34,738 bases of DNA from JBNARI01 sp049718765 (GCA_049718765.1 JBNARI010000021.1:1-34738); one strand, 5' to 3'; counted from the first letter of the stretch, positions 23,702 through 32,298 are shown. The notes: a model not told the origin generated them from the letters alone. Program-made: numbers and translations.

Positions 23702-24622
23702 CTACCGTCTGTGGTCGAAGCGGGTTTGAACAGGGTCTTGAGTGGGTGGAAGGATAAGCTCGCCAATTGTGAGATTCCCTTGACCCGACAGAAGCGCCTT
23801 GACTACCTCACGCTCGCTTACCGTGCCCTTCAGTCTCATCTCGGCGTCGCACACGTCAATCATGTGGTAACGCCCGGGCTGCAACCTTTGGGCAATGGTA
23901 GACAAACTTACACTTTCCAGGACCAGCACCTGTTCCACGGGAAGCATGCCCTTGGAGGCCAAGAGCTTCTTCTTGCCGACGAGCGCTTCCACGATGACCA
24001 CCCCCAGCGAAATTCTTTGTGCTCTTGATTGGCTAAGCAACACCGCCGAAAGCCCCAGAGGTGCTAGTCCCACGCCACCATGCCAGAAAAGCAAAAAAAC
24101 GGAGCTGACTCCAGAAAGAACCACCACAATCCTGGTTATGCTGAGCATAAGCAGCGTGCCCCTACGGTAACCGTACTTGGAAGCAAGGTATGCCCTACAA
24201 GCTCTCCCGCCGTCCAAGGGCAGCGCAGGAAGGAGGTTCACAAAGGCCATGTACGCATTAAGGCTCTGGAAGAAGGCGAGGGATTGACCTGAGGCAAGCT
24301 CCATTCGCTTTAACAGGCTCCCAATGCTAAGCAACACCATGTTGTTTACTGGGCCTGCCAGCGCCACGCACAGTTCCACTATGGGCTCTAGCTCAATGGG
24401 TGCGGGAATGCACATCACGCCGCCCAAAGGAGTAACCTCAATGCTTTCAACTCGTAGGCCATAGCCCAGCGCCACCACCATGTGTGCCAATTCGTGGGCG
24501 GCCAGCACCAGGAGCACCATGACAAGCTGCCACATCCACCCCAAAATGACGCACGCCAGCGCCACCACTATCCAGACAGGGCTAACACTTAAGGCAACGC
24601 CCCACAGTACCCCTAGCCTCAC
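23702..24622 (-). CDS. SpoIVFB-like M50 site-2 protease with CBS-like C-terminus
   Basis: A 306-aa polytopic zinc protease. The metal site is HELAH at 43-47 with the third ligand Asp137 in LLPALPLDGGR. There are about five or six membrane segments over 1-200. The C-terminal 80 residues (LPVEQVLVLESVSLSTIAQRL to VSEREVVKALLSG) look like part of a CBS domain, as in SpoIVFB, where it senses ATP. SpoIVFB cleaves pro-sigma-K in the mother cell. The GTG start overlaps the stop of the M23 gene as GTGA, the same gene order as spoIVFA-spoIVFB of Bacillus. Confidence 0.9.
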   Translation of the reverse strand: MRLGVLWGVALSVSPVWIVVALACVILGWMWQLVMVLLVLAAHELAHMVVALGYGLRVESIEVTPLGGVMCIPAPIELEPIVELCVALAGPVNNMVLLSIGSLLKRMELASGQSLAFFQSLNAYMAFVNLLPALPLDGGRACRAYLASKYGYRRGTLLMLSITRIVVVLSGVSSVFLLFWHGGVGLAPLGLSAVLLSQSRAQRISLGVVIVEALVGKKKLLASKGMLPVEQVLVLESVSLSTIAQRLQPGRYHMIDVCDAEMRLKGTVSEREVVKALLSGQGNLTIGELILPPTQDPVQTRFDHRR

Positions 24623-25368
24623 GGGTTAGTCCTGCTACCTTCCTTTTCCGACGCAGGCAGCACCACCAGTGGGTCTACCTGTTGGCCGTTCCTCTTCACC
24701 TCAAAGTGAAGATGAGGCGCCGTGGCGTCCCCAGTTTGCCCCACACGCGCCACAAGCTGCCCCTGCTTCACACTTTCGCCTGGCTTGACAATGATTTCCG
24801 AACAGTGGGCATACAATGTTTGCCAACCAGAGCCATGGTCGATTTCCAGCATCTTGCCGTAAGATGGACTCTCCCGTACCACGATGACCACTCCATCAGC
24901 AGCACACCGTATTGGAGCACCCATCTCGGCAGAAATGTCGATCCCCTGATGTAGCTGCTGTCCCCTACCAGCAGGCTCAACCCTCCAGCCGAATACAGAG
25001 GTCACTGCTCCATCCACGGGCCAGCCCATTTCCACCAGCGTACCCCTGGGAATCCTTGGTGGTGTGTTCCAGAACCGAGCAAGGGCTTCAGTGTCCACAA
25101 TCTGCTTAATGGCGGATACCACCTTGCTGTTTTCCAGGTCCGAGGCAAAATCGTAATCCTGGGTCACAAACGCCTTAACCCATAGCATTGCTGTCTTGCA
25201 CACTGCAAAGGGTGCTGCATTTAGGGCCGCCACCACAAGGTATATGAGGACGCAAAGCAATACCTGCCGGAGCAATCTGCTTTGGGCAACGCCTCTCAGC
25301 AGCTTCACGTCATTCTTCAAAGCCCGGCGCAGCCTAGACCTGGTCGTACGGGACACTCTGAGCCTCAT
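24619..25368 (-). CDS. SpoIVFA-like membrane M23 (LytM) protein
   Basis: A 249-aa protein with a basic N-terminus, one membrane segment (about 33-60) and a C-terminal M23/LytM domain. Zinc ligands His140 and Asp144 (LHQGID) and His221 (HLHFE), with His188 in YAH, are all present, so the domain could be a working endopeptidase. Position and coupling to the M50 protease make it the SpoIVFA equivalent, the regulator that holds and inhibits SpoIVFB. The ATG follows GGAGGTGTGAGGG. Regulation by a mother-cell sigma factor is expected from the family, but I could not fix a promoter. Confidence 0.87.
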   Translation of the reverse strand: MRLRVSRTTRSRLRRALKNDVKLLRGVAQSRLLRQVLLCVLIYLVVAALNAAPFAVCKTAMLWVKAFVTQDYDFASDLENSKVVSAIKQIVDTEALARFWNTPPRIPRGTLVEMGWPVDGAVTSVFGWRVEPAGRGQQLHQGIDISAEMGAPIRCAADGVVIVVRESPSYGKMLEIDHGSGWQTLYAHCSEIIVKPGESVKQGQLVARVGQTGDATAPHLHFEVKRNGQQVDPLVVLPASEKEGSRTNP

Positions 25369-25485
25369 CCCTCACACCTCCAAAGCTCATATCCATGTAT
25401 ATTGACAAGCCTATCTGGAATATGCAGGCCAGCTCCTCCGTAGGATTCATATCAAGCAGGAGCTGCGTAAAAGGAGGAGGTTTCC

Positions 25486-26256
25486 GTGTCCCGCAAACTC
25501 AAGTCTGCCATCGGGACGTTGCTGGTGCTCATAGTCGTGGGGTCCGTGTACGTGTGGAGGATGCCAAGGGAAAAACCAGTACAAGAGGTAATGGTTGTGT
25601 CCCCTGGAGGCAGCGAAATGCCGGTATTCTACATCAAGACCAAGGAAAAGAAGGTGGCGCTCACTTTCGATATCAGCTGGGGAATCAAGACTTTACCCTC
25701 TGTGTTGCAGGTGCTCAAGAACCTTAACCAGAAGGCCACTTTCTTCCTGTCAAGTCCCTGGGTGGAGATGCACCCAGACCTAGCGCGGGAAATCGCAGCC
25801 GCGGGCCATGAAATTGCCAGCCACGGCGAAAAACACGTCAACTTGAGTACTCTGAGCAAGGCGGAGGTCATTGAAAACATTTCTACTGCGGGCAAGGTGA
25901 TTCAAGACAAACTAGCCGTGAAACCCAGGTTCTTTAGGCCCCCTAACGGGGACTACGACGACGTGGTCGTCACAACCGCAAGGGAGCTGGGATATGAGAC
26001 AGTCATTTGGGCTGTGGACTCCCTTGACTGGAAGAACCCCGGGGTGCAGTTCATGGTGGATAGGGTGAAGAAACTGGTGTTTCCAGGCGCAATACTGTTG
26101 TTCCACGCCAGCGATTCCACCAAACAAACCCACCTGGCGCTGCCCCTCATAATCGAGCAGCTGCGCAAGGACGGCTACCAGCTTCTCACTCTGGGGGAAC
26201 TGTGGAGTGCAGGACAACCTGGAAGGGATGACCCAAGAGGAAGGTCAAAACCATAA
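25486..26256 (+). CDS. PdaB-like polysaccharide deacetylase
   Basis: A 256-aa protein with an N-terminal signal anchor (about 8-24) and a NodB-type deacetylase domain. Motif 1 is VALTFDISWG (catalytic Asp62), lacking the second Asp of the usual TFDDG, as is common in the sporulation PdaB group. Motif 2 is SHGEKH (His113, His117). Motif 3 is RFFRPPNGDYDD and motif 5 is ILLFHASD. It should act on peptidoglycan outside the membrane, possibly during cortex formation. The GTG start follows AAAGGAGGAGG. It is divergent from the SpoIVFA-like gene across a 117-base gap. Confidence 0.92.
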   Translation: MSRKLKSAIGTLLVLIVVGSVYVWRMPREKPVQEVMVVSPGGSEMPVFYIKTKEKKVALTFDISWGIKTLPSVLQVLKNLNQKATFFLSSPWVEMHPDLAREIAAAGHEIASHGEKHVNLSTLSKAEVIENISTAGKVIQDKLAVKPRFFRPPNGDYDDVVVTTARELGYETVIWAVDSLDWKNPGVQFMVDRVKKLVFPGAILLFHASDSTKQTHLALPLIIEQLRKDGYQLLTLGELWSAGQPGRDDPRGRSKP

Positions 26257-26321
26257 CCGTCCTCTGGTTTAGGGTATAATTGCCTTGATGGGGGTGACCC
26301 AGCGTAGAGCTGAACAAGCTG

Positions 26322-28142
26322 TTGAAAAAAGTGTCCGTGCCTGCGAGGTACGTTGACGGAGAACTCAATTCCATTCGGAAACCTCATTCGGAGGTCTCCC
26401 TTTTGTTTGCCCTGGCTTTCCCAGATGTGTACGAAGTGGGCATGTCCCACTTAGGGAGCCAAATACTTTACAAAGTGCTCAACGATCAGTCCCAAGTGGC
26501 GTGCGAACGGGTATATGCTCCTTGGGTTGACATGGAGGCAGCAATGCGCCAGGAAAAGCTGCCCTTGTTTGCCCTGGAAAGCCAGGTGCCAGTTTCCCGA
26601 TTCCATGTAATTGGCTTTTCTCTTCAGTACGAGTTGTGTTACACCAACGTACTCAATATGTTAGACCTCGCTGGTATCCCGGTGCGTTCTAGCCAACGGG
26701 AAGACAGCCACCCTTTGGTAATCGCTGGAGGGCCTTGCTGTTTCAATCCCGAGCCTCTAGCCCCGTTCATTGACGCGTTCGTCATCGGTGAGGGCGAAGA
26801 GGTGGTGTTGGAGCTGGGCCAAACCTTGCTCTCTTATCGGGGTATCCCCAGGCTAAAGCTGTTAGAAAGGCTGGCTAGCATTCAGGGAGTCTACGTACCA
26901 TCGTTGTACGCCGACAAGTACCAAGACGGACGCTATCTGGGGCTTGAACCAATCTGGGAAGGGGCTCCACGCGTGGTGCGTAAAAGGGTACTCCCGTCCC
27001 TGGACGGCGCCCCCTATCCCCTAAGGCCCATAGTACCCTTCGTGAACGTAGTCCATGATAGGGCAGCCCTGGAAGTTTTCCGGGGGTGTACAAGGGGCTG
27101 CCGCTTTTGCCAAGCAGGCATAATTTACAGGCCCGTACGGGAAAGGCAGCCCGAGGAGGTACGGGCCATGGCCCGGGAGTTGATCGGGGCTACTGGCTAC
27201 GACGAGCTTTCGTTGGTGTCCCTGTCAACTGCAGACTACTCCCATATTCAACAAACCATGGAACGACTTGCCCAGGAGTTAAGCCCCTATGGCGTTGGCT
27301 TGTCTCTGCCCTCACTGAGGGTGGACACCTTCTCCGTGGAGCTGGCCAAACAAGTGGAGAGGGTGCGCAAGAGCACCCTCACCTTTGCCCCGGAAGCGAG
27401 CACAGATCGCCTGCGTCGAGTAATCAACAAGGGCATATCCCACGAACAAATATTAGAGGCGTGTGCTGCTGCCTTCAAGGCGGGCTGGCATTCCCTCAAG
27501 CTATACTTCATGATTGGCCTTCCCACTGAGACTGACGATGACATTGAAGGGATAGCCCAGCTGGTGCGGGACGTGAAGAGGGCTTACGGGGCCACAAGTA
27601 CGTCCCGTCGCCCCTTGGCGCTGCATGTGAGCGTTTCCAACTTCGTGCCAAAACCCCACACTCCGTTCCAGTGGGAAGCCCAAGACACGCCGGGGGAGCT
27701 CAGAAGGAAGCAGGGGTTGCTGTCGCGCTTGTTGAAACCCCTGGGGGTCAAGCTTTCCACACATGACCCCCAGACTTCCCTTCTTGAAGCGGTACTTTCA
27801 AGGGGTGATAGACGCTTAGCCCCTGCGATAGAAAGGGCGTGGCTACTGGGAGCCCGGTTCGACGCTTGGAGCGACCAATTCCGCTTTGACCTGTGGGATC
27901 AGGCCTTTAGGGACGTGGGCGTCGACCCTGGGCACTACGCAAACCGGCAAAGGGACAAGGATGAGGTGTTTCCCTGGGACCATATTGACCCAAGGGTATC
28001 CCGGCAGTTCTTGTGGACAGAAAGGCTCAAGGCGCTGGCAGGCGAACAGACCCCCGACTGCCGTTGGGATGCCTGTTCCGGGTGCGGGGTGTGCGCCGAC
28101 GACGTGCAATGCCGACTTGCGCCACGGAGTGAGCAACCATGA
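26322..28142 (+). CDS. B12-binding-domain radical SAM protein (TIGR03960 family)
   Basis: A 606-aa protein. The N-terminal third is a cobalamin-binding-like domain (FPDVYEVGMSHLGSQILY, VIAGGPCCFNPEPLAPFID, VIGEGEEVV). The radical SAM CxxxCxxC is Cys256, Cys260, Cys263 in FRGCTRGCRFCQAG. A C-terminal cysteine cluster (CRWDACSGCGVC) could hold another Fe-S cluster. It always travels with the DUF2344 gene, as here with an ATGA overlap; the reaction is unknown, although the link with rng suggests RNA or ribosome modification. The first usable start is TTG 26322. Homologues begin about six residues earlier, where the codon is GTA, so the start is unsettled. A TATAAT at 26275-26280 is a likely -10 without a good -35. 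Confidence 0.93.
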   Translation: MKKVSVPARYVDGELNSIRKPHSEVSLLFALAFPDVYEVGMSHLGSQILYKVLNDQSQVACERVYAPWVDMEAAMRQEKLPLFALESQVPVSRFHVIGFSLQYELCYTNVLNMLDLAGIPVRSSQREDSHPLVIAGGPCCFNPEPLAPFIDAFVIGEGEEVVLELGQTLLSYRGIPRLKLLERLASIQGVYVPSLYADKYQDGRYLGLEPIWEGAPRVVRKRVLPSLDGAPYPLRPIVPFVNVVHDRAALEVFRGCTRGCRFCQAGIIYRPVRERQPEEVRAMARELIGATGYDELSLVSLSTADYSHIQQTMERLAQELSPYGVGLSLPSLRVDTFSVELAKQVERVRKSTLTFAPEASTDRLRRVINKGISHEQILEACAAAFKAGWHSLKLYFMIGLPTETDDDIEGIAQLVRDVKRAYGATSTSRRPLALHVSVSNFVPKPHTPFQWEAQDTPGELRRKQGLLSRLLKPLGVKLSTHDPQTSLLEAVLSRGDRRLAPAIERAWLLGARFDAWSDQFRFDLWDQAFRDVGVDPGHYANRQRDKDEVFPWDHIDPRVSRQFLWTERLKALAGEQTPDCRWDACSGCGVCADDVQCRLAPRSEQP

Positions 28143-28774
28143 TTGTCTGGGTTAGGTTCAGCAAACAGGGACCAGTGCGCTATATTTCCCACCTTGACTT
28201 CGCAAGGACAATCGAAAGGGCTTTGCGCAGAGCTGGAGTGCCCGTGGAATTCACCCAGGGCTTCAACCCTCACATGAAGGTATCTTTTCTGGACGCCGTG
28301 CCCCTAGGAATGGAAAGTCAGGCCGAGTGGGCCCAGATCCGGCTTGCATCCCCAGTATCGTTGTCGGACATGCTCTCGAGACTCAACACCTGTCTTCCCA
28401 CTGGCATAAGGGCGCTGGAAGCGATTCAGGTGCCCGAAGGATCAAGGGGCAGAGTAGCGTTGCGCGCTATCAGCTACCAGGCGCAAGTGAGGCTCAGCAG
28501 AATGCCCGACCAGGGTATCACACGCTTGGTGACGCAGTGGCTCTCACAAGATGCTATCACCGTGAAAAAGGGAGAAAACCTTATTGACGTCAAGGGTCTT
28601 CTGCTTCGCGTCGACTGCAGATATCAGCCCGAAGAGGGGAAATTTGTCATGGACGTTACCGTAGCAGGTACTAGCGTTAGGCCCGAAGCGCTGATGAAGT
28701 CCTTGGACCAATTGTGTCAAGGTTGTCTGGACATGGAAACGCTGGAGGTACAAAAGCTCGAGGTGCATTGGTAA
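28139..28774 (+). CDS. DUF2344 radical SAM-associated protein (TIGR03936 family)
   Basis: A 211-aa protein recognised by WVRFSKQGPVRYISHLDFARTIERALRRAG followed by FTQGFNPHMKVSF and PLGMESQAEW. It is the constant partner of TIGR03960 radical SAM proteins; in some genomes the two are fused. It probably helps bind the substrate or the RNA, but no activity is established. The ATG overlaps the preceding stop as ATGA and the gene ends 3 bases before rng. Confidence 0.92.
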   Translation: MIVWVRFSKQGPVRYISHLDFARTIERALRRAGVPVEFTQGFNPHMKVSFLDAVPLGMESQAEWAQIRLASPVSLSDMLSRLNTCLPTGIRALEAIQVPEGSRGRVALRAISYQAQVRLSRMPDQGITRLVTQWLSQDAITVKKGENLIDVKGLLLRVDCRYQPEEGKFVMDVTVAGTSVRPEALMKSLDQLCQGCLDMETLEVQKLEVHW

Positions 28775-28777
28775 CCC

Positions 28778-30490
28778 ATGAGAAAGCAAATCCTAGTGAG
28801 CACAGCCATCGATGAGCTTAGGGTAGCGCTGCTGGAAAACGGGTCTCTGGTGGAGTTCTACCTGGAAAGGCCCACCCAACACCGACTGGTTGGCAACATT
28901 TACAAAGCACGAGTTGAGAACGTCCTACCCGGCATGGAAGCCGCGTTCGTAGACATTGGTCTGGACAAGAACGCATTCCTCTATGTGGAAGACGCGTTGC
29001 CCCCTGCGGTTTCCGAAGACCTGGACAAGAGTGAACGCCCTCGCGCTAGGAACATATCCGAACTGTTGAAGCCAGGACAAAGCATAGTGGCACAGGTGGT
29101 CAAAGAGGCTTTCGGTACCAAGGGTGCCAGAGTGAGCACCCATTTCACCCTGCCCGGGCGATACCTGGTGCTCATGCCCACTGTGGACTACGTAGGCGTT
29201 TCCAGGAGGATAGAAGACCAAGCTGAGCGCGAGAGGTTGCGCCAACTGGCAGAATCCCTGGAGCGAAAGGGGCACGGCTTGATCGTGAGGACTGTGGCAG
29301 AGGGCAAATCCCAGGAAGACCTTGCCTCTGACCTAAAGTTCCTTTTGAAACTTTGGGACAACATCCAGAAACGGGCCAAGAACGCCAAAACTCCCACTCT
29401 CCTGTACAGCAACCCAGGCCTGTTGTACCGCGTGGTAAGGGACATGCTCAGCCCAGATACTGAGGAACTGCTCGTGGACTCCCAAAGGGAATACTTGAAG
29501 CTCTTGGAAATAGTGAACATGCTTTGTCCAGAGCTACAGTACAAGTTGCGCCTGTACGTTGACAGGAAGGAAACCCTGTTTGACCTGTACGGCGTGGAAG
29601 AACAGGTCGCCCAAGCGTTAGCCAGGCGCGTTGGGCTCAAGAGCGGCGGATATATCGTAATAGACCGCTGTGAAGCCCTAACAGCCATTGACGTCAACAC
29701 CGGGAGGTACGTGGGCAAGAAGAGCCTCTCAGAAACGGTTTTTCAGACGAACCTAGAAGCAGCGGATGAAATTGCACGACAAATCAGGCTCAGGGACATA
29801 GGCGGCATAATCATAGTGGACTTCATCGACATGGACAAAGAAGAACAAAGACAGACAGTGTTGGAGAGGCTTAAGGAGAAACTTCGCCTTGACAGGACAC
29901 CAACCACAGTACTGGGTTTCACCGAACTGGGTCTCCTTCAGCTAACCCGGAAGAAGACGGGCGTCGAGCTATGGACTGCTTTGCAGCAGCCTTGTCCATA
30001 CTGCAAGGGCACTGGCAAGGTGCTTACGGAAGCTGCCATCGCTTCCATGATAAGGCGGGAAGTTGCCAAGGTGCTCTCAACTTCCGCAAGCGAAGCCATC
30101 CTCGTGGAAGTGCATCCGTCCGTAGCATCCCTGCTGATTGGCCCAGGTGGTTCCAACCTCAAAGAGCTGGAAAGGTCCCTTGGAAGGTTCATATTCGTGA
30201 GGGGAGCCGAAGGCCTTCACCTGGAGGAGATGAGCATTAAGGCCATGGGCAAGCGCGATGAGGTTGAAAGGCGCGCCCTGCCAGTGGCGGAAGGTCAGGT
30301 GGTCATGCTCCTCATAGAGAACCCCCACTCCAGTCACCCCAACAACGGAATTGGGCGCGTGGAGGGGTTTGTGGTGGAAGTGGAAGGAGCCGGCAGTCTA
30401 GCTGGTTGTGTTGTAGAAGCGGAGATCACTAAGGTTTCCAGGACGTCAGCCAGAGCCAGGCTGCTGGATCGAGGTGAGAACGAACCGTGA
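28778..30490 (+). CDS. rng: Ribonuclease E/G family endoribonuclease
   Basis: A 570-aa RNase G-type enzyme for 16S rRNA 5' end maturation and mRNA decay. The S1 RNA-binding domain covers about 35-125 (GNIYKARVENVLPGMEAAFVDIG). Catalytic Asp305 (AIDVNTGRYVG) and Asp348 (IIVDFIDM) and the zinc-link CPYC at 406-409 each sit exactly two residues beyond the E. coli RNase E positions (303, 346, 404, 407). About 80 residues follow the usual RNase G end, without the long RNase E scaffold. The gene lies directly after the DUF2344 gene and before rplU-type genes in many Clostridia; here rplU has been separated from it. Confidence 0.95.
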   Translation: MRKQILVSTAIDELRVALLENGSLVEFYLERPTQHRLVGNIYKARVENVLPGMEAAFVDIGLDKNAFLYVEDALPPAVSEDLDKSERPRARNISELLKPGQSIVAQVVKEAFGTKGARVSTHFTLPGRYLVLMPTVDYVGVSRRIEDQAERERLRQLAESLERKGHGLIVRTVAEGKSQEDLASDLKFLLKLWDNIQKRAKNAKTPTLLYSNPGLLYRVVRDMLSPDTEELLVDSQREYLKLLEIVNMLCPELQYKLRLYVDRKETLFDLYGVEEQVAQALARRVGLKSGGYIVIDRCEALTAIDVNTGRYVGKKSLSETVFQTNLEAADEIARQIRLRDIGGIIIVDFIDMDKEEQRQTVLERLKEKLRLDRTPTTVLGFTELGLLQLTRKKTGVELWTALQQPCPYCKGTGKVLTEAAIASMIRREVAKVLSTSASEAILVEVHPSVASLLIGPGGSNLKELERSLGRFIFVRGAEGLHLEEMSIKAMGKRDEVERRALPVAEGQVVMLLIENPHSSHPNNGIGRVEGFVVEVEGAGSLAGCVVEAEITKVSRTSARARLLDRGENEP

Positions 30491-30846
30491 AGCTCGAGCT
30501 CGGCTTTCGAGTTTGGATACGCCACAACGACACCGTCCTAGGTGATGGCCTGTTCCAATTGCTGAAGGGGGTAAGCTCGTGTGGCTCAATCTCTCATGCT
30601 GCCGCCCAAATGAAGATGTCTTACAGGCAGGCCTGGGGAAAGATCCACAGGGCAGAGAAAGCCATGGGGGTGCGCCTTGTGGAGGCCAAAGCAGGTGGCC
30701 ACCTGGGCGGAGGCACACACCTCACCCCAGAAGGCGAGGATTTGCTTTCTCGGTACGCTAGGTTTCGCGAGGAGGTAACCAGGCTGGTAGAAGAAAGCTT
30801 TTTCAAGCACTTCCAGGGGTCAATCTGGGTCGGGCGCAACCAGTGA
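30487..30846 (+). CDS. ModE-like winged-helix regulator (DNA-binding domain only)
   Basis: A 119-aa protein matching the N-terminal LysR/ModE winged helix: LKGVSSCGSISHAAAQMKMSYRQAWGKIHRAEK is the helix-turn-helix and GGHLGGGTHLTPEGEDLLSRY the wing. The C-terminal MOP domains that bind molybdate in full ModE are absent, so any ligand must be sensed in another way or by a partner. It starts at a GTG overlapping the rng stop (GTGA), so it is translationally coupled to an RNase gene. No molybdate transporter genes are in the window. Confidence 0.88.
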   Translation: MKLELGFRVWIRHNDTVLGDGLFQLLKGVSSCGSISHAAAQMKMSYRQAWGKIHRAEKAMGVRLVEAKAGGHLGGGTHLTPEGEDLLSRYARFREEVTRLVEESFFKHFQGSIWVGRNQ

Positions 30847-30881
30847 GCGCAGGAACACCTACGCCCACCTGCCCGCACCGC

Positions 30882-31088
30882 TCAGGATTTTGCCTTGGGC
30901 TTCATTGTGCGACACTCTGTGTGAGAGGAAGTCCTGGCCTCTGCTCCAGGATTGCCCCCAAGCTCTGCGACTTCCACGTAAGGGCTGGCCTTCAGGCTAC
31001 TGTCTACCTGGATTTCCTTGGCGCTGCACCCGTTTCCAGAGGTCCAATACTCGCAGGAAGATACTGTGCATTTTACGTCCTTGGGCAA
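30882..31088 (-). CDS. DUF1540 domain protein
   Basis: A 68-aa cysteine-rich protein: VKCTVSSCEYWTSGNGCSAKEIQV and, at the end, TSSHTECRTMKP. The spacing of the four cysteines matches DUF1540, a small presumed metal-binding domain common in spore-forming Firmicutes. I choose TTG 31088, five bases after GGAGGTGA; an upstream ATG at 31106 would place that perfect ribosome site inside the gene. It is encoded opposite to its neighbours, between the ModE-like gene and fur. Function unknown. Confidence 0.8.
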   Translation of the reverse strand: MPKDVKCTVSSCEYWTSGNGCSAKEIQVDSSLKASPYVEVAELGGNPGAEARTSSHTECRTMKPKAKS

Positions 31089-31137
31089 TTGAGTCACCTC
31101 CGGCATTTATTCTTGTTAGGTTCGTCCCCATTTATGC

Positions 31138-31166
31138 TTGACAAGGAGCGCCCCTTGGGCTAGTTA
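31138..31166 (+). promoter_or_regulatory. Probable promoter of fur-cbiMQO
   Basis: TTGACA at 31138-31143 is perfect. The -10 at 17-base spacing is TAGTTA (31161-31166), a weak match. The Fur-type palindrome begins four bases later, where a bound repressor would block initiation. Confidence 0.5.
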
Positions 31167-31170
31167 GTAA

Positions 31171-31187
31171 TTGCAAATGATTTGCAA
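31171..31187 (+). promoter_or_regulatory. Fur-family operator (7-1-7 palindrome)
   Basis: TTGCAAAT-G-ATTTGCAA is a perfect 8-1-8 palindrome; its core TGCAAAT-G-ATTTGCA has the 7-1-7 geometry of Fur, Zur and PerR boxes. It lies between the promoter and the ATG of the Fur-family gene, touching its ribosome site, so the regulator probably represses its own operon, including cbiMQO. The half-site differs from the Bacillus Fur and Zur half-sites. Confidence 0.75.
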
Positions 31188-31199
31188 GGAGAGACGGCT

Positions 31200-31634
31200 A
31201 TGGTGACCAATTGCCCAGGCAACCCACTTCATTCCCATGGTCGAAAGCTAACTCCTCAGCGCAGGCTGATTCTCCAAGTGATCTTGGCCTGCGGAGACCA
31301 CCTGACAGCCGAGGAGGTGCACCGAAGGGTAAAGGCGCACAGACCCAGGCTGAATTTGGCCACCGTGTACAGGAACTTGAACATGCTTGCCCAGCTGAGG
31401 CTAATTGGAAAGGTAGACTTGGGAGACGGACGTGCAAGGTTCGAGGCTCGCACTGACCACCATCACCACCTGTACTGTTTGAGCTGCGGGCAAATAATAG
31501 AGCTAGATTCTTGCCCGCTTGAAAGGTGTATTGCACCAGGGTTCTTGGTCACCAGCCATAAGTTCGAAATCCAGGGCTACTGTTCTAGCTGCCAAGCAGC
31601 GAAGTCTTCGCAGCCCACGGAGGTGAACCAATAA
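31200..31634 (+). CDS. Fur-family metal-responsive repressor
   Basis: A 144-aa Fur-type regulator. The winged helix is LTPQRRLILQVIL to LATVYRNLNMLAQLRLI. The dimerisation domain carries the metal-site His run HHHHLYC and the structural zinc pairs CLSC and CSSC. Whether it senses iron, zinc, nickel or cobalt cannot be told from sequence; being co-transcribed with a Co/Ni-type importer favours cobalt or nickel. I choose ATG 31200 with AAGGAGAG 6 bases upstream. Its stop overlaps the cbiM start (TAATG). Confidence 0.92.
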   Translation: MVTNCPGNPLHSHGRKLTPQRRLILQVILACGDHLTAEEVHRRVKAHRPRLNLATVYRNLNMLAQLRLIGKVDLGDGRARFEARTDHHHHLYCLSCGQIIELDSCPLERCIAPGFLVTSHKFEIQGYCSSCQAAKSSQPTEVNQ

Positions 31635-32293
31635 TGAGCCATCTGCACGTTCCCGATGGCTTGCTTTCGCCAGCCTGGGCAATTGGAGGCTTTGCGATCA
31701 CTGGCGTGCTGCTTGCAGTTGCCCTCAGGATGGTGGGAGTCCAAGGCGGAAGGGGCTCCATGGCCTGGATCGCCGGGGCAAGCGCCTTCATGCTGCTTGC
31801 CATGAGTGTGCCAATCCCATTGGCACCAATACCAGTGCACCTCAACCTCATGGCCATGACAGGCATCCTGTTGGGAGTTTGGCGAGGGGTGATTGCCGCC
31901 TTCGTGACAAACCTCCTGCTTGCCCTCATGGGCCACGGTGGCATTACCGCCCTGGGGCTGAACACACTGCTAACGAGCAGCGAGGTCATAGTTGCCAGCC
32001 TTGTTTTTCAAACCCTCCGTCGGAGGCTCGCTCCTGGAAAGGCGGCTGGCGCATCTGCCGCCATAGCCTTGAGCCTTTCTGCCGCGCTCACCGCCGAGGT
32101 AATGTCTGGGGCTGCAGCAGAGCTCGTTCACGGGCAAAGCGAAACTACGTTCTCTCCACTTCGGTTTCTCGCACTGGCTTCCCCAGTCTTCGTGCTGGGC
32201 ATACTCGTCGAAAGCATCCTTACGGCGCTGGTCGTAAGCTACCTGGCCAAGGTGCGCCCTGGGCTAGTTATCCCACCAGCCCAGGAGAGGTGA
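31634..32293 (+). CDS. cbiM: ECF transporter S component CbiM (cobalt/nickel)
   Basis: A 219-aa membrane protein with about six or seven helices. The N-terminal metal site block is MSHLHVPDGLLSP, a variant of MHIPDG with a two-residue lead seen in part of the family. Further blocks are HLNLMAMTGILLGVWRG and FVTNLLLALMGHGGITALGLNT. CbiM binds Co(II), and the NikM branch binds Ni(II); the choice here is uncertain. The small accessory protein CbiN is not encoded between cbiM and cbiQ. Start ATG overlaps the end of the Fur-family gene. Confidence 0.92.
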   Translation: MSHLHVPDGLLSPAWAIGGFAITGVLLAVALRMVGVQGGRGSMAWIAGASAFMLLAMSVPIPLAPIPVHLNLMAMTGILLGVWRGVIAAFVTNLLLALMGHGGITALGLNTLLTSSEVIVASLVFQTLRRRLAPGKAAGASAAIALSLSAALTAEVMSGAAAELVHGQSETTFSPLRFLALASPVFVLGILVESILTALVVSYLAKVRPGLVIPPAQER

Positions 32294-32298
32294 AGCCT

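Noticed and set aside
25380..25440. Possible sporulation sigma-E promoter (GCATATT with TATACAT on the minus strand) before the SpoIVFA-like gene
   Set aside because: The -35 word fits well, but the 17-base spacing is too long for the usual sigma-E pattern. The TTGACA at 25402 on the plus strand also lacks a -10 at the right distance.
30847..31181. Plus-strand frames between the ModE-like gene and fur
   Set aside because: They are shadows of the minus-strand DUF1540 gene, whose cysteine pattern and ribosome site are clear.
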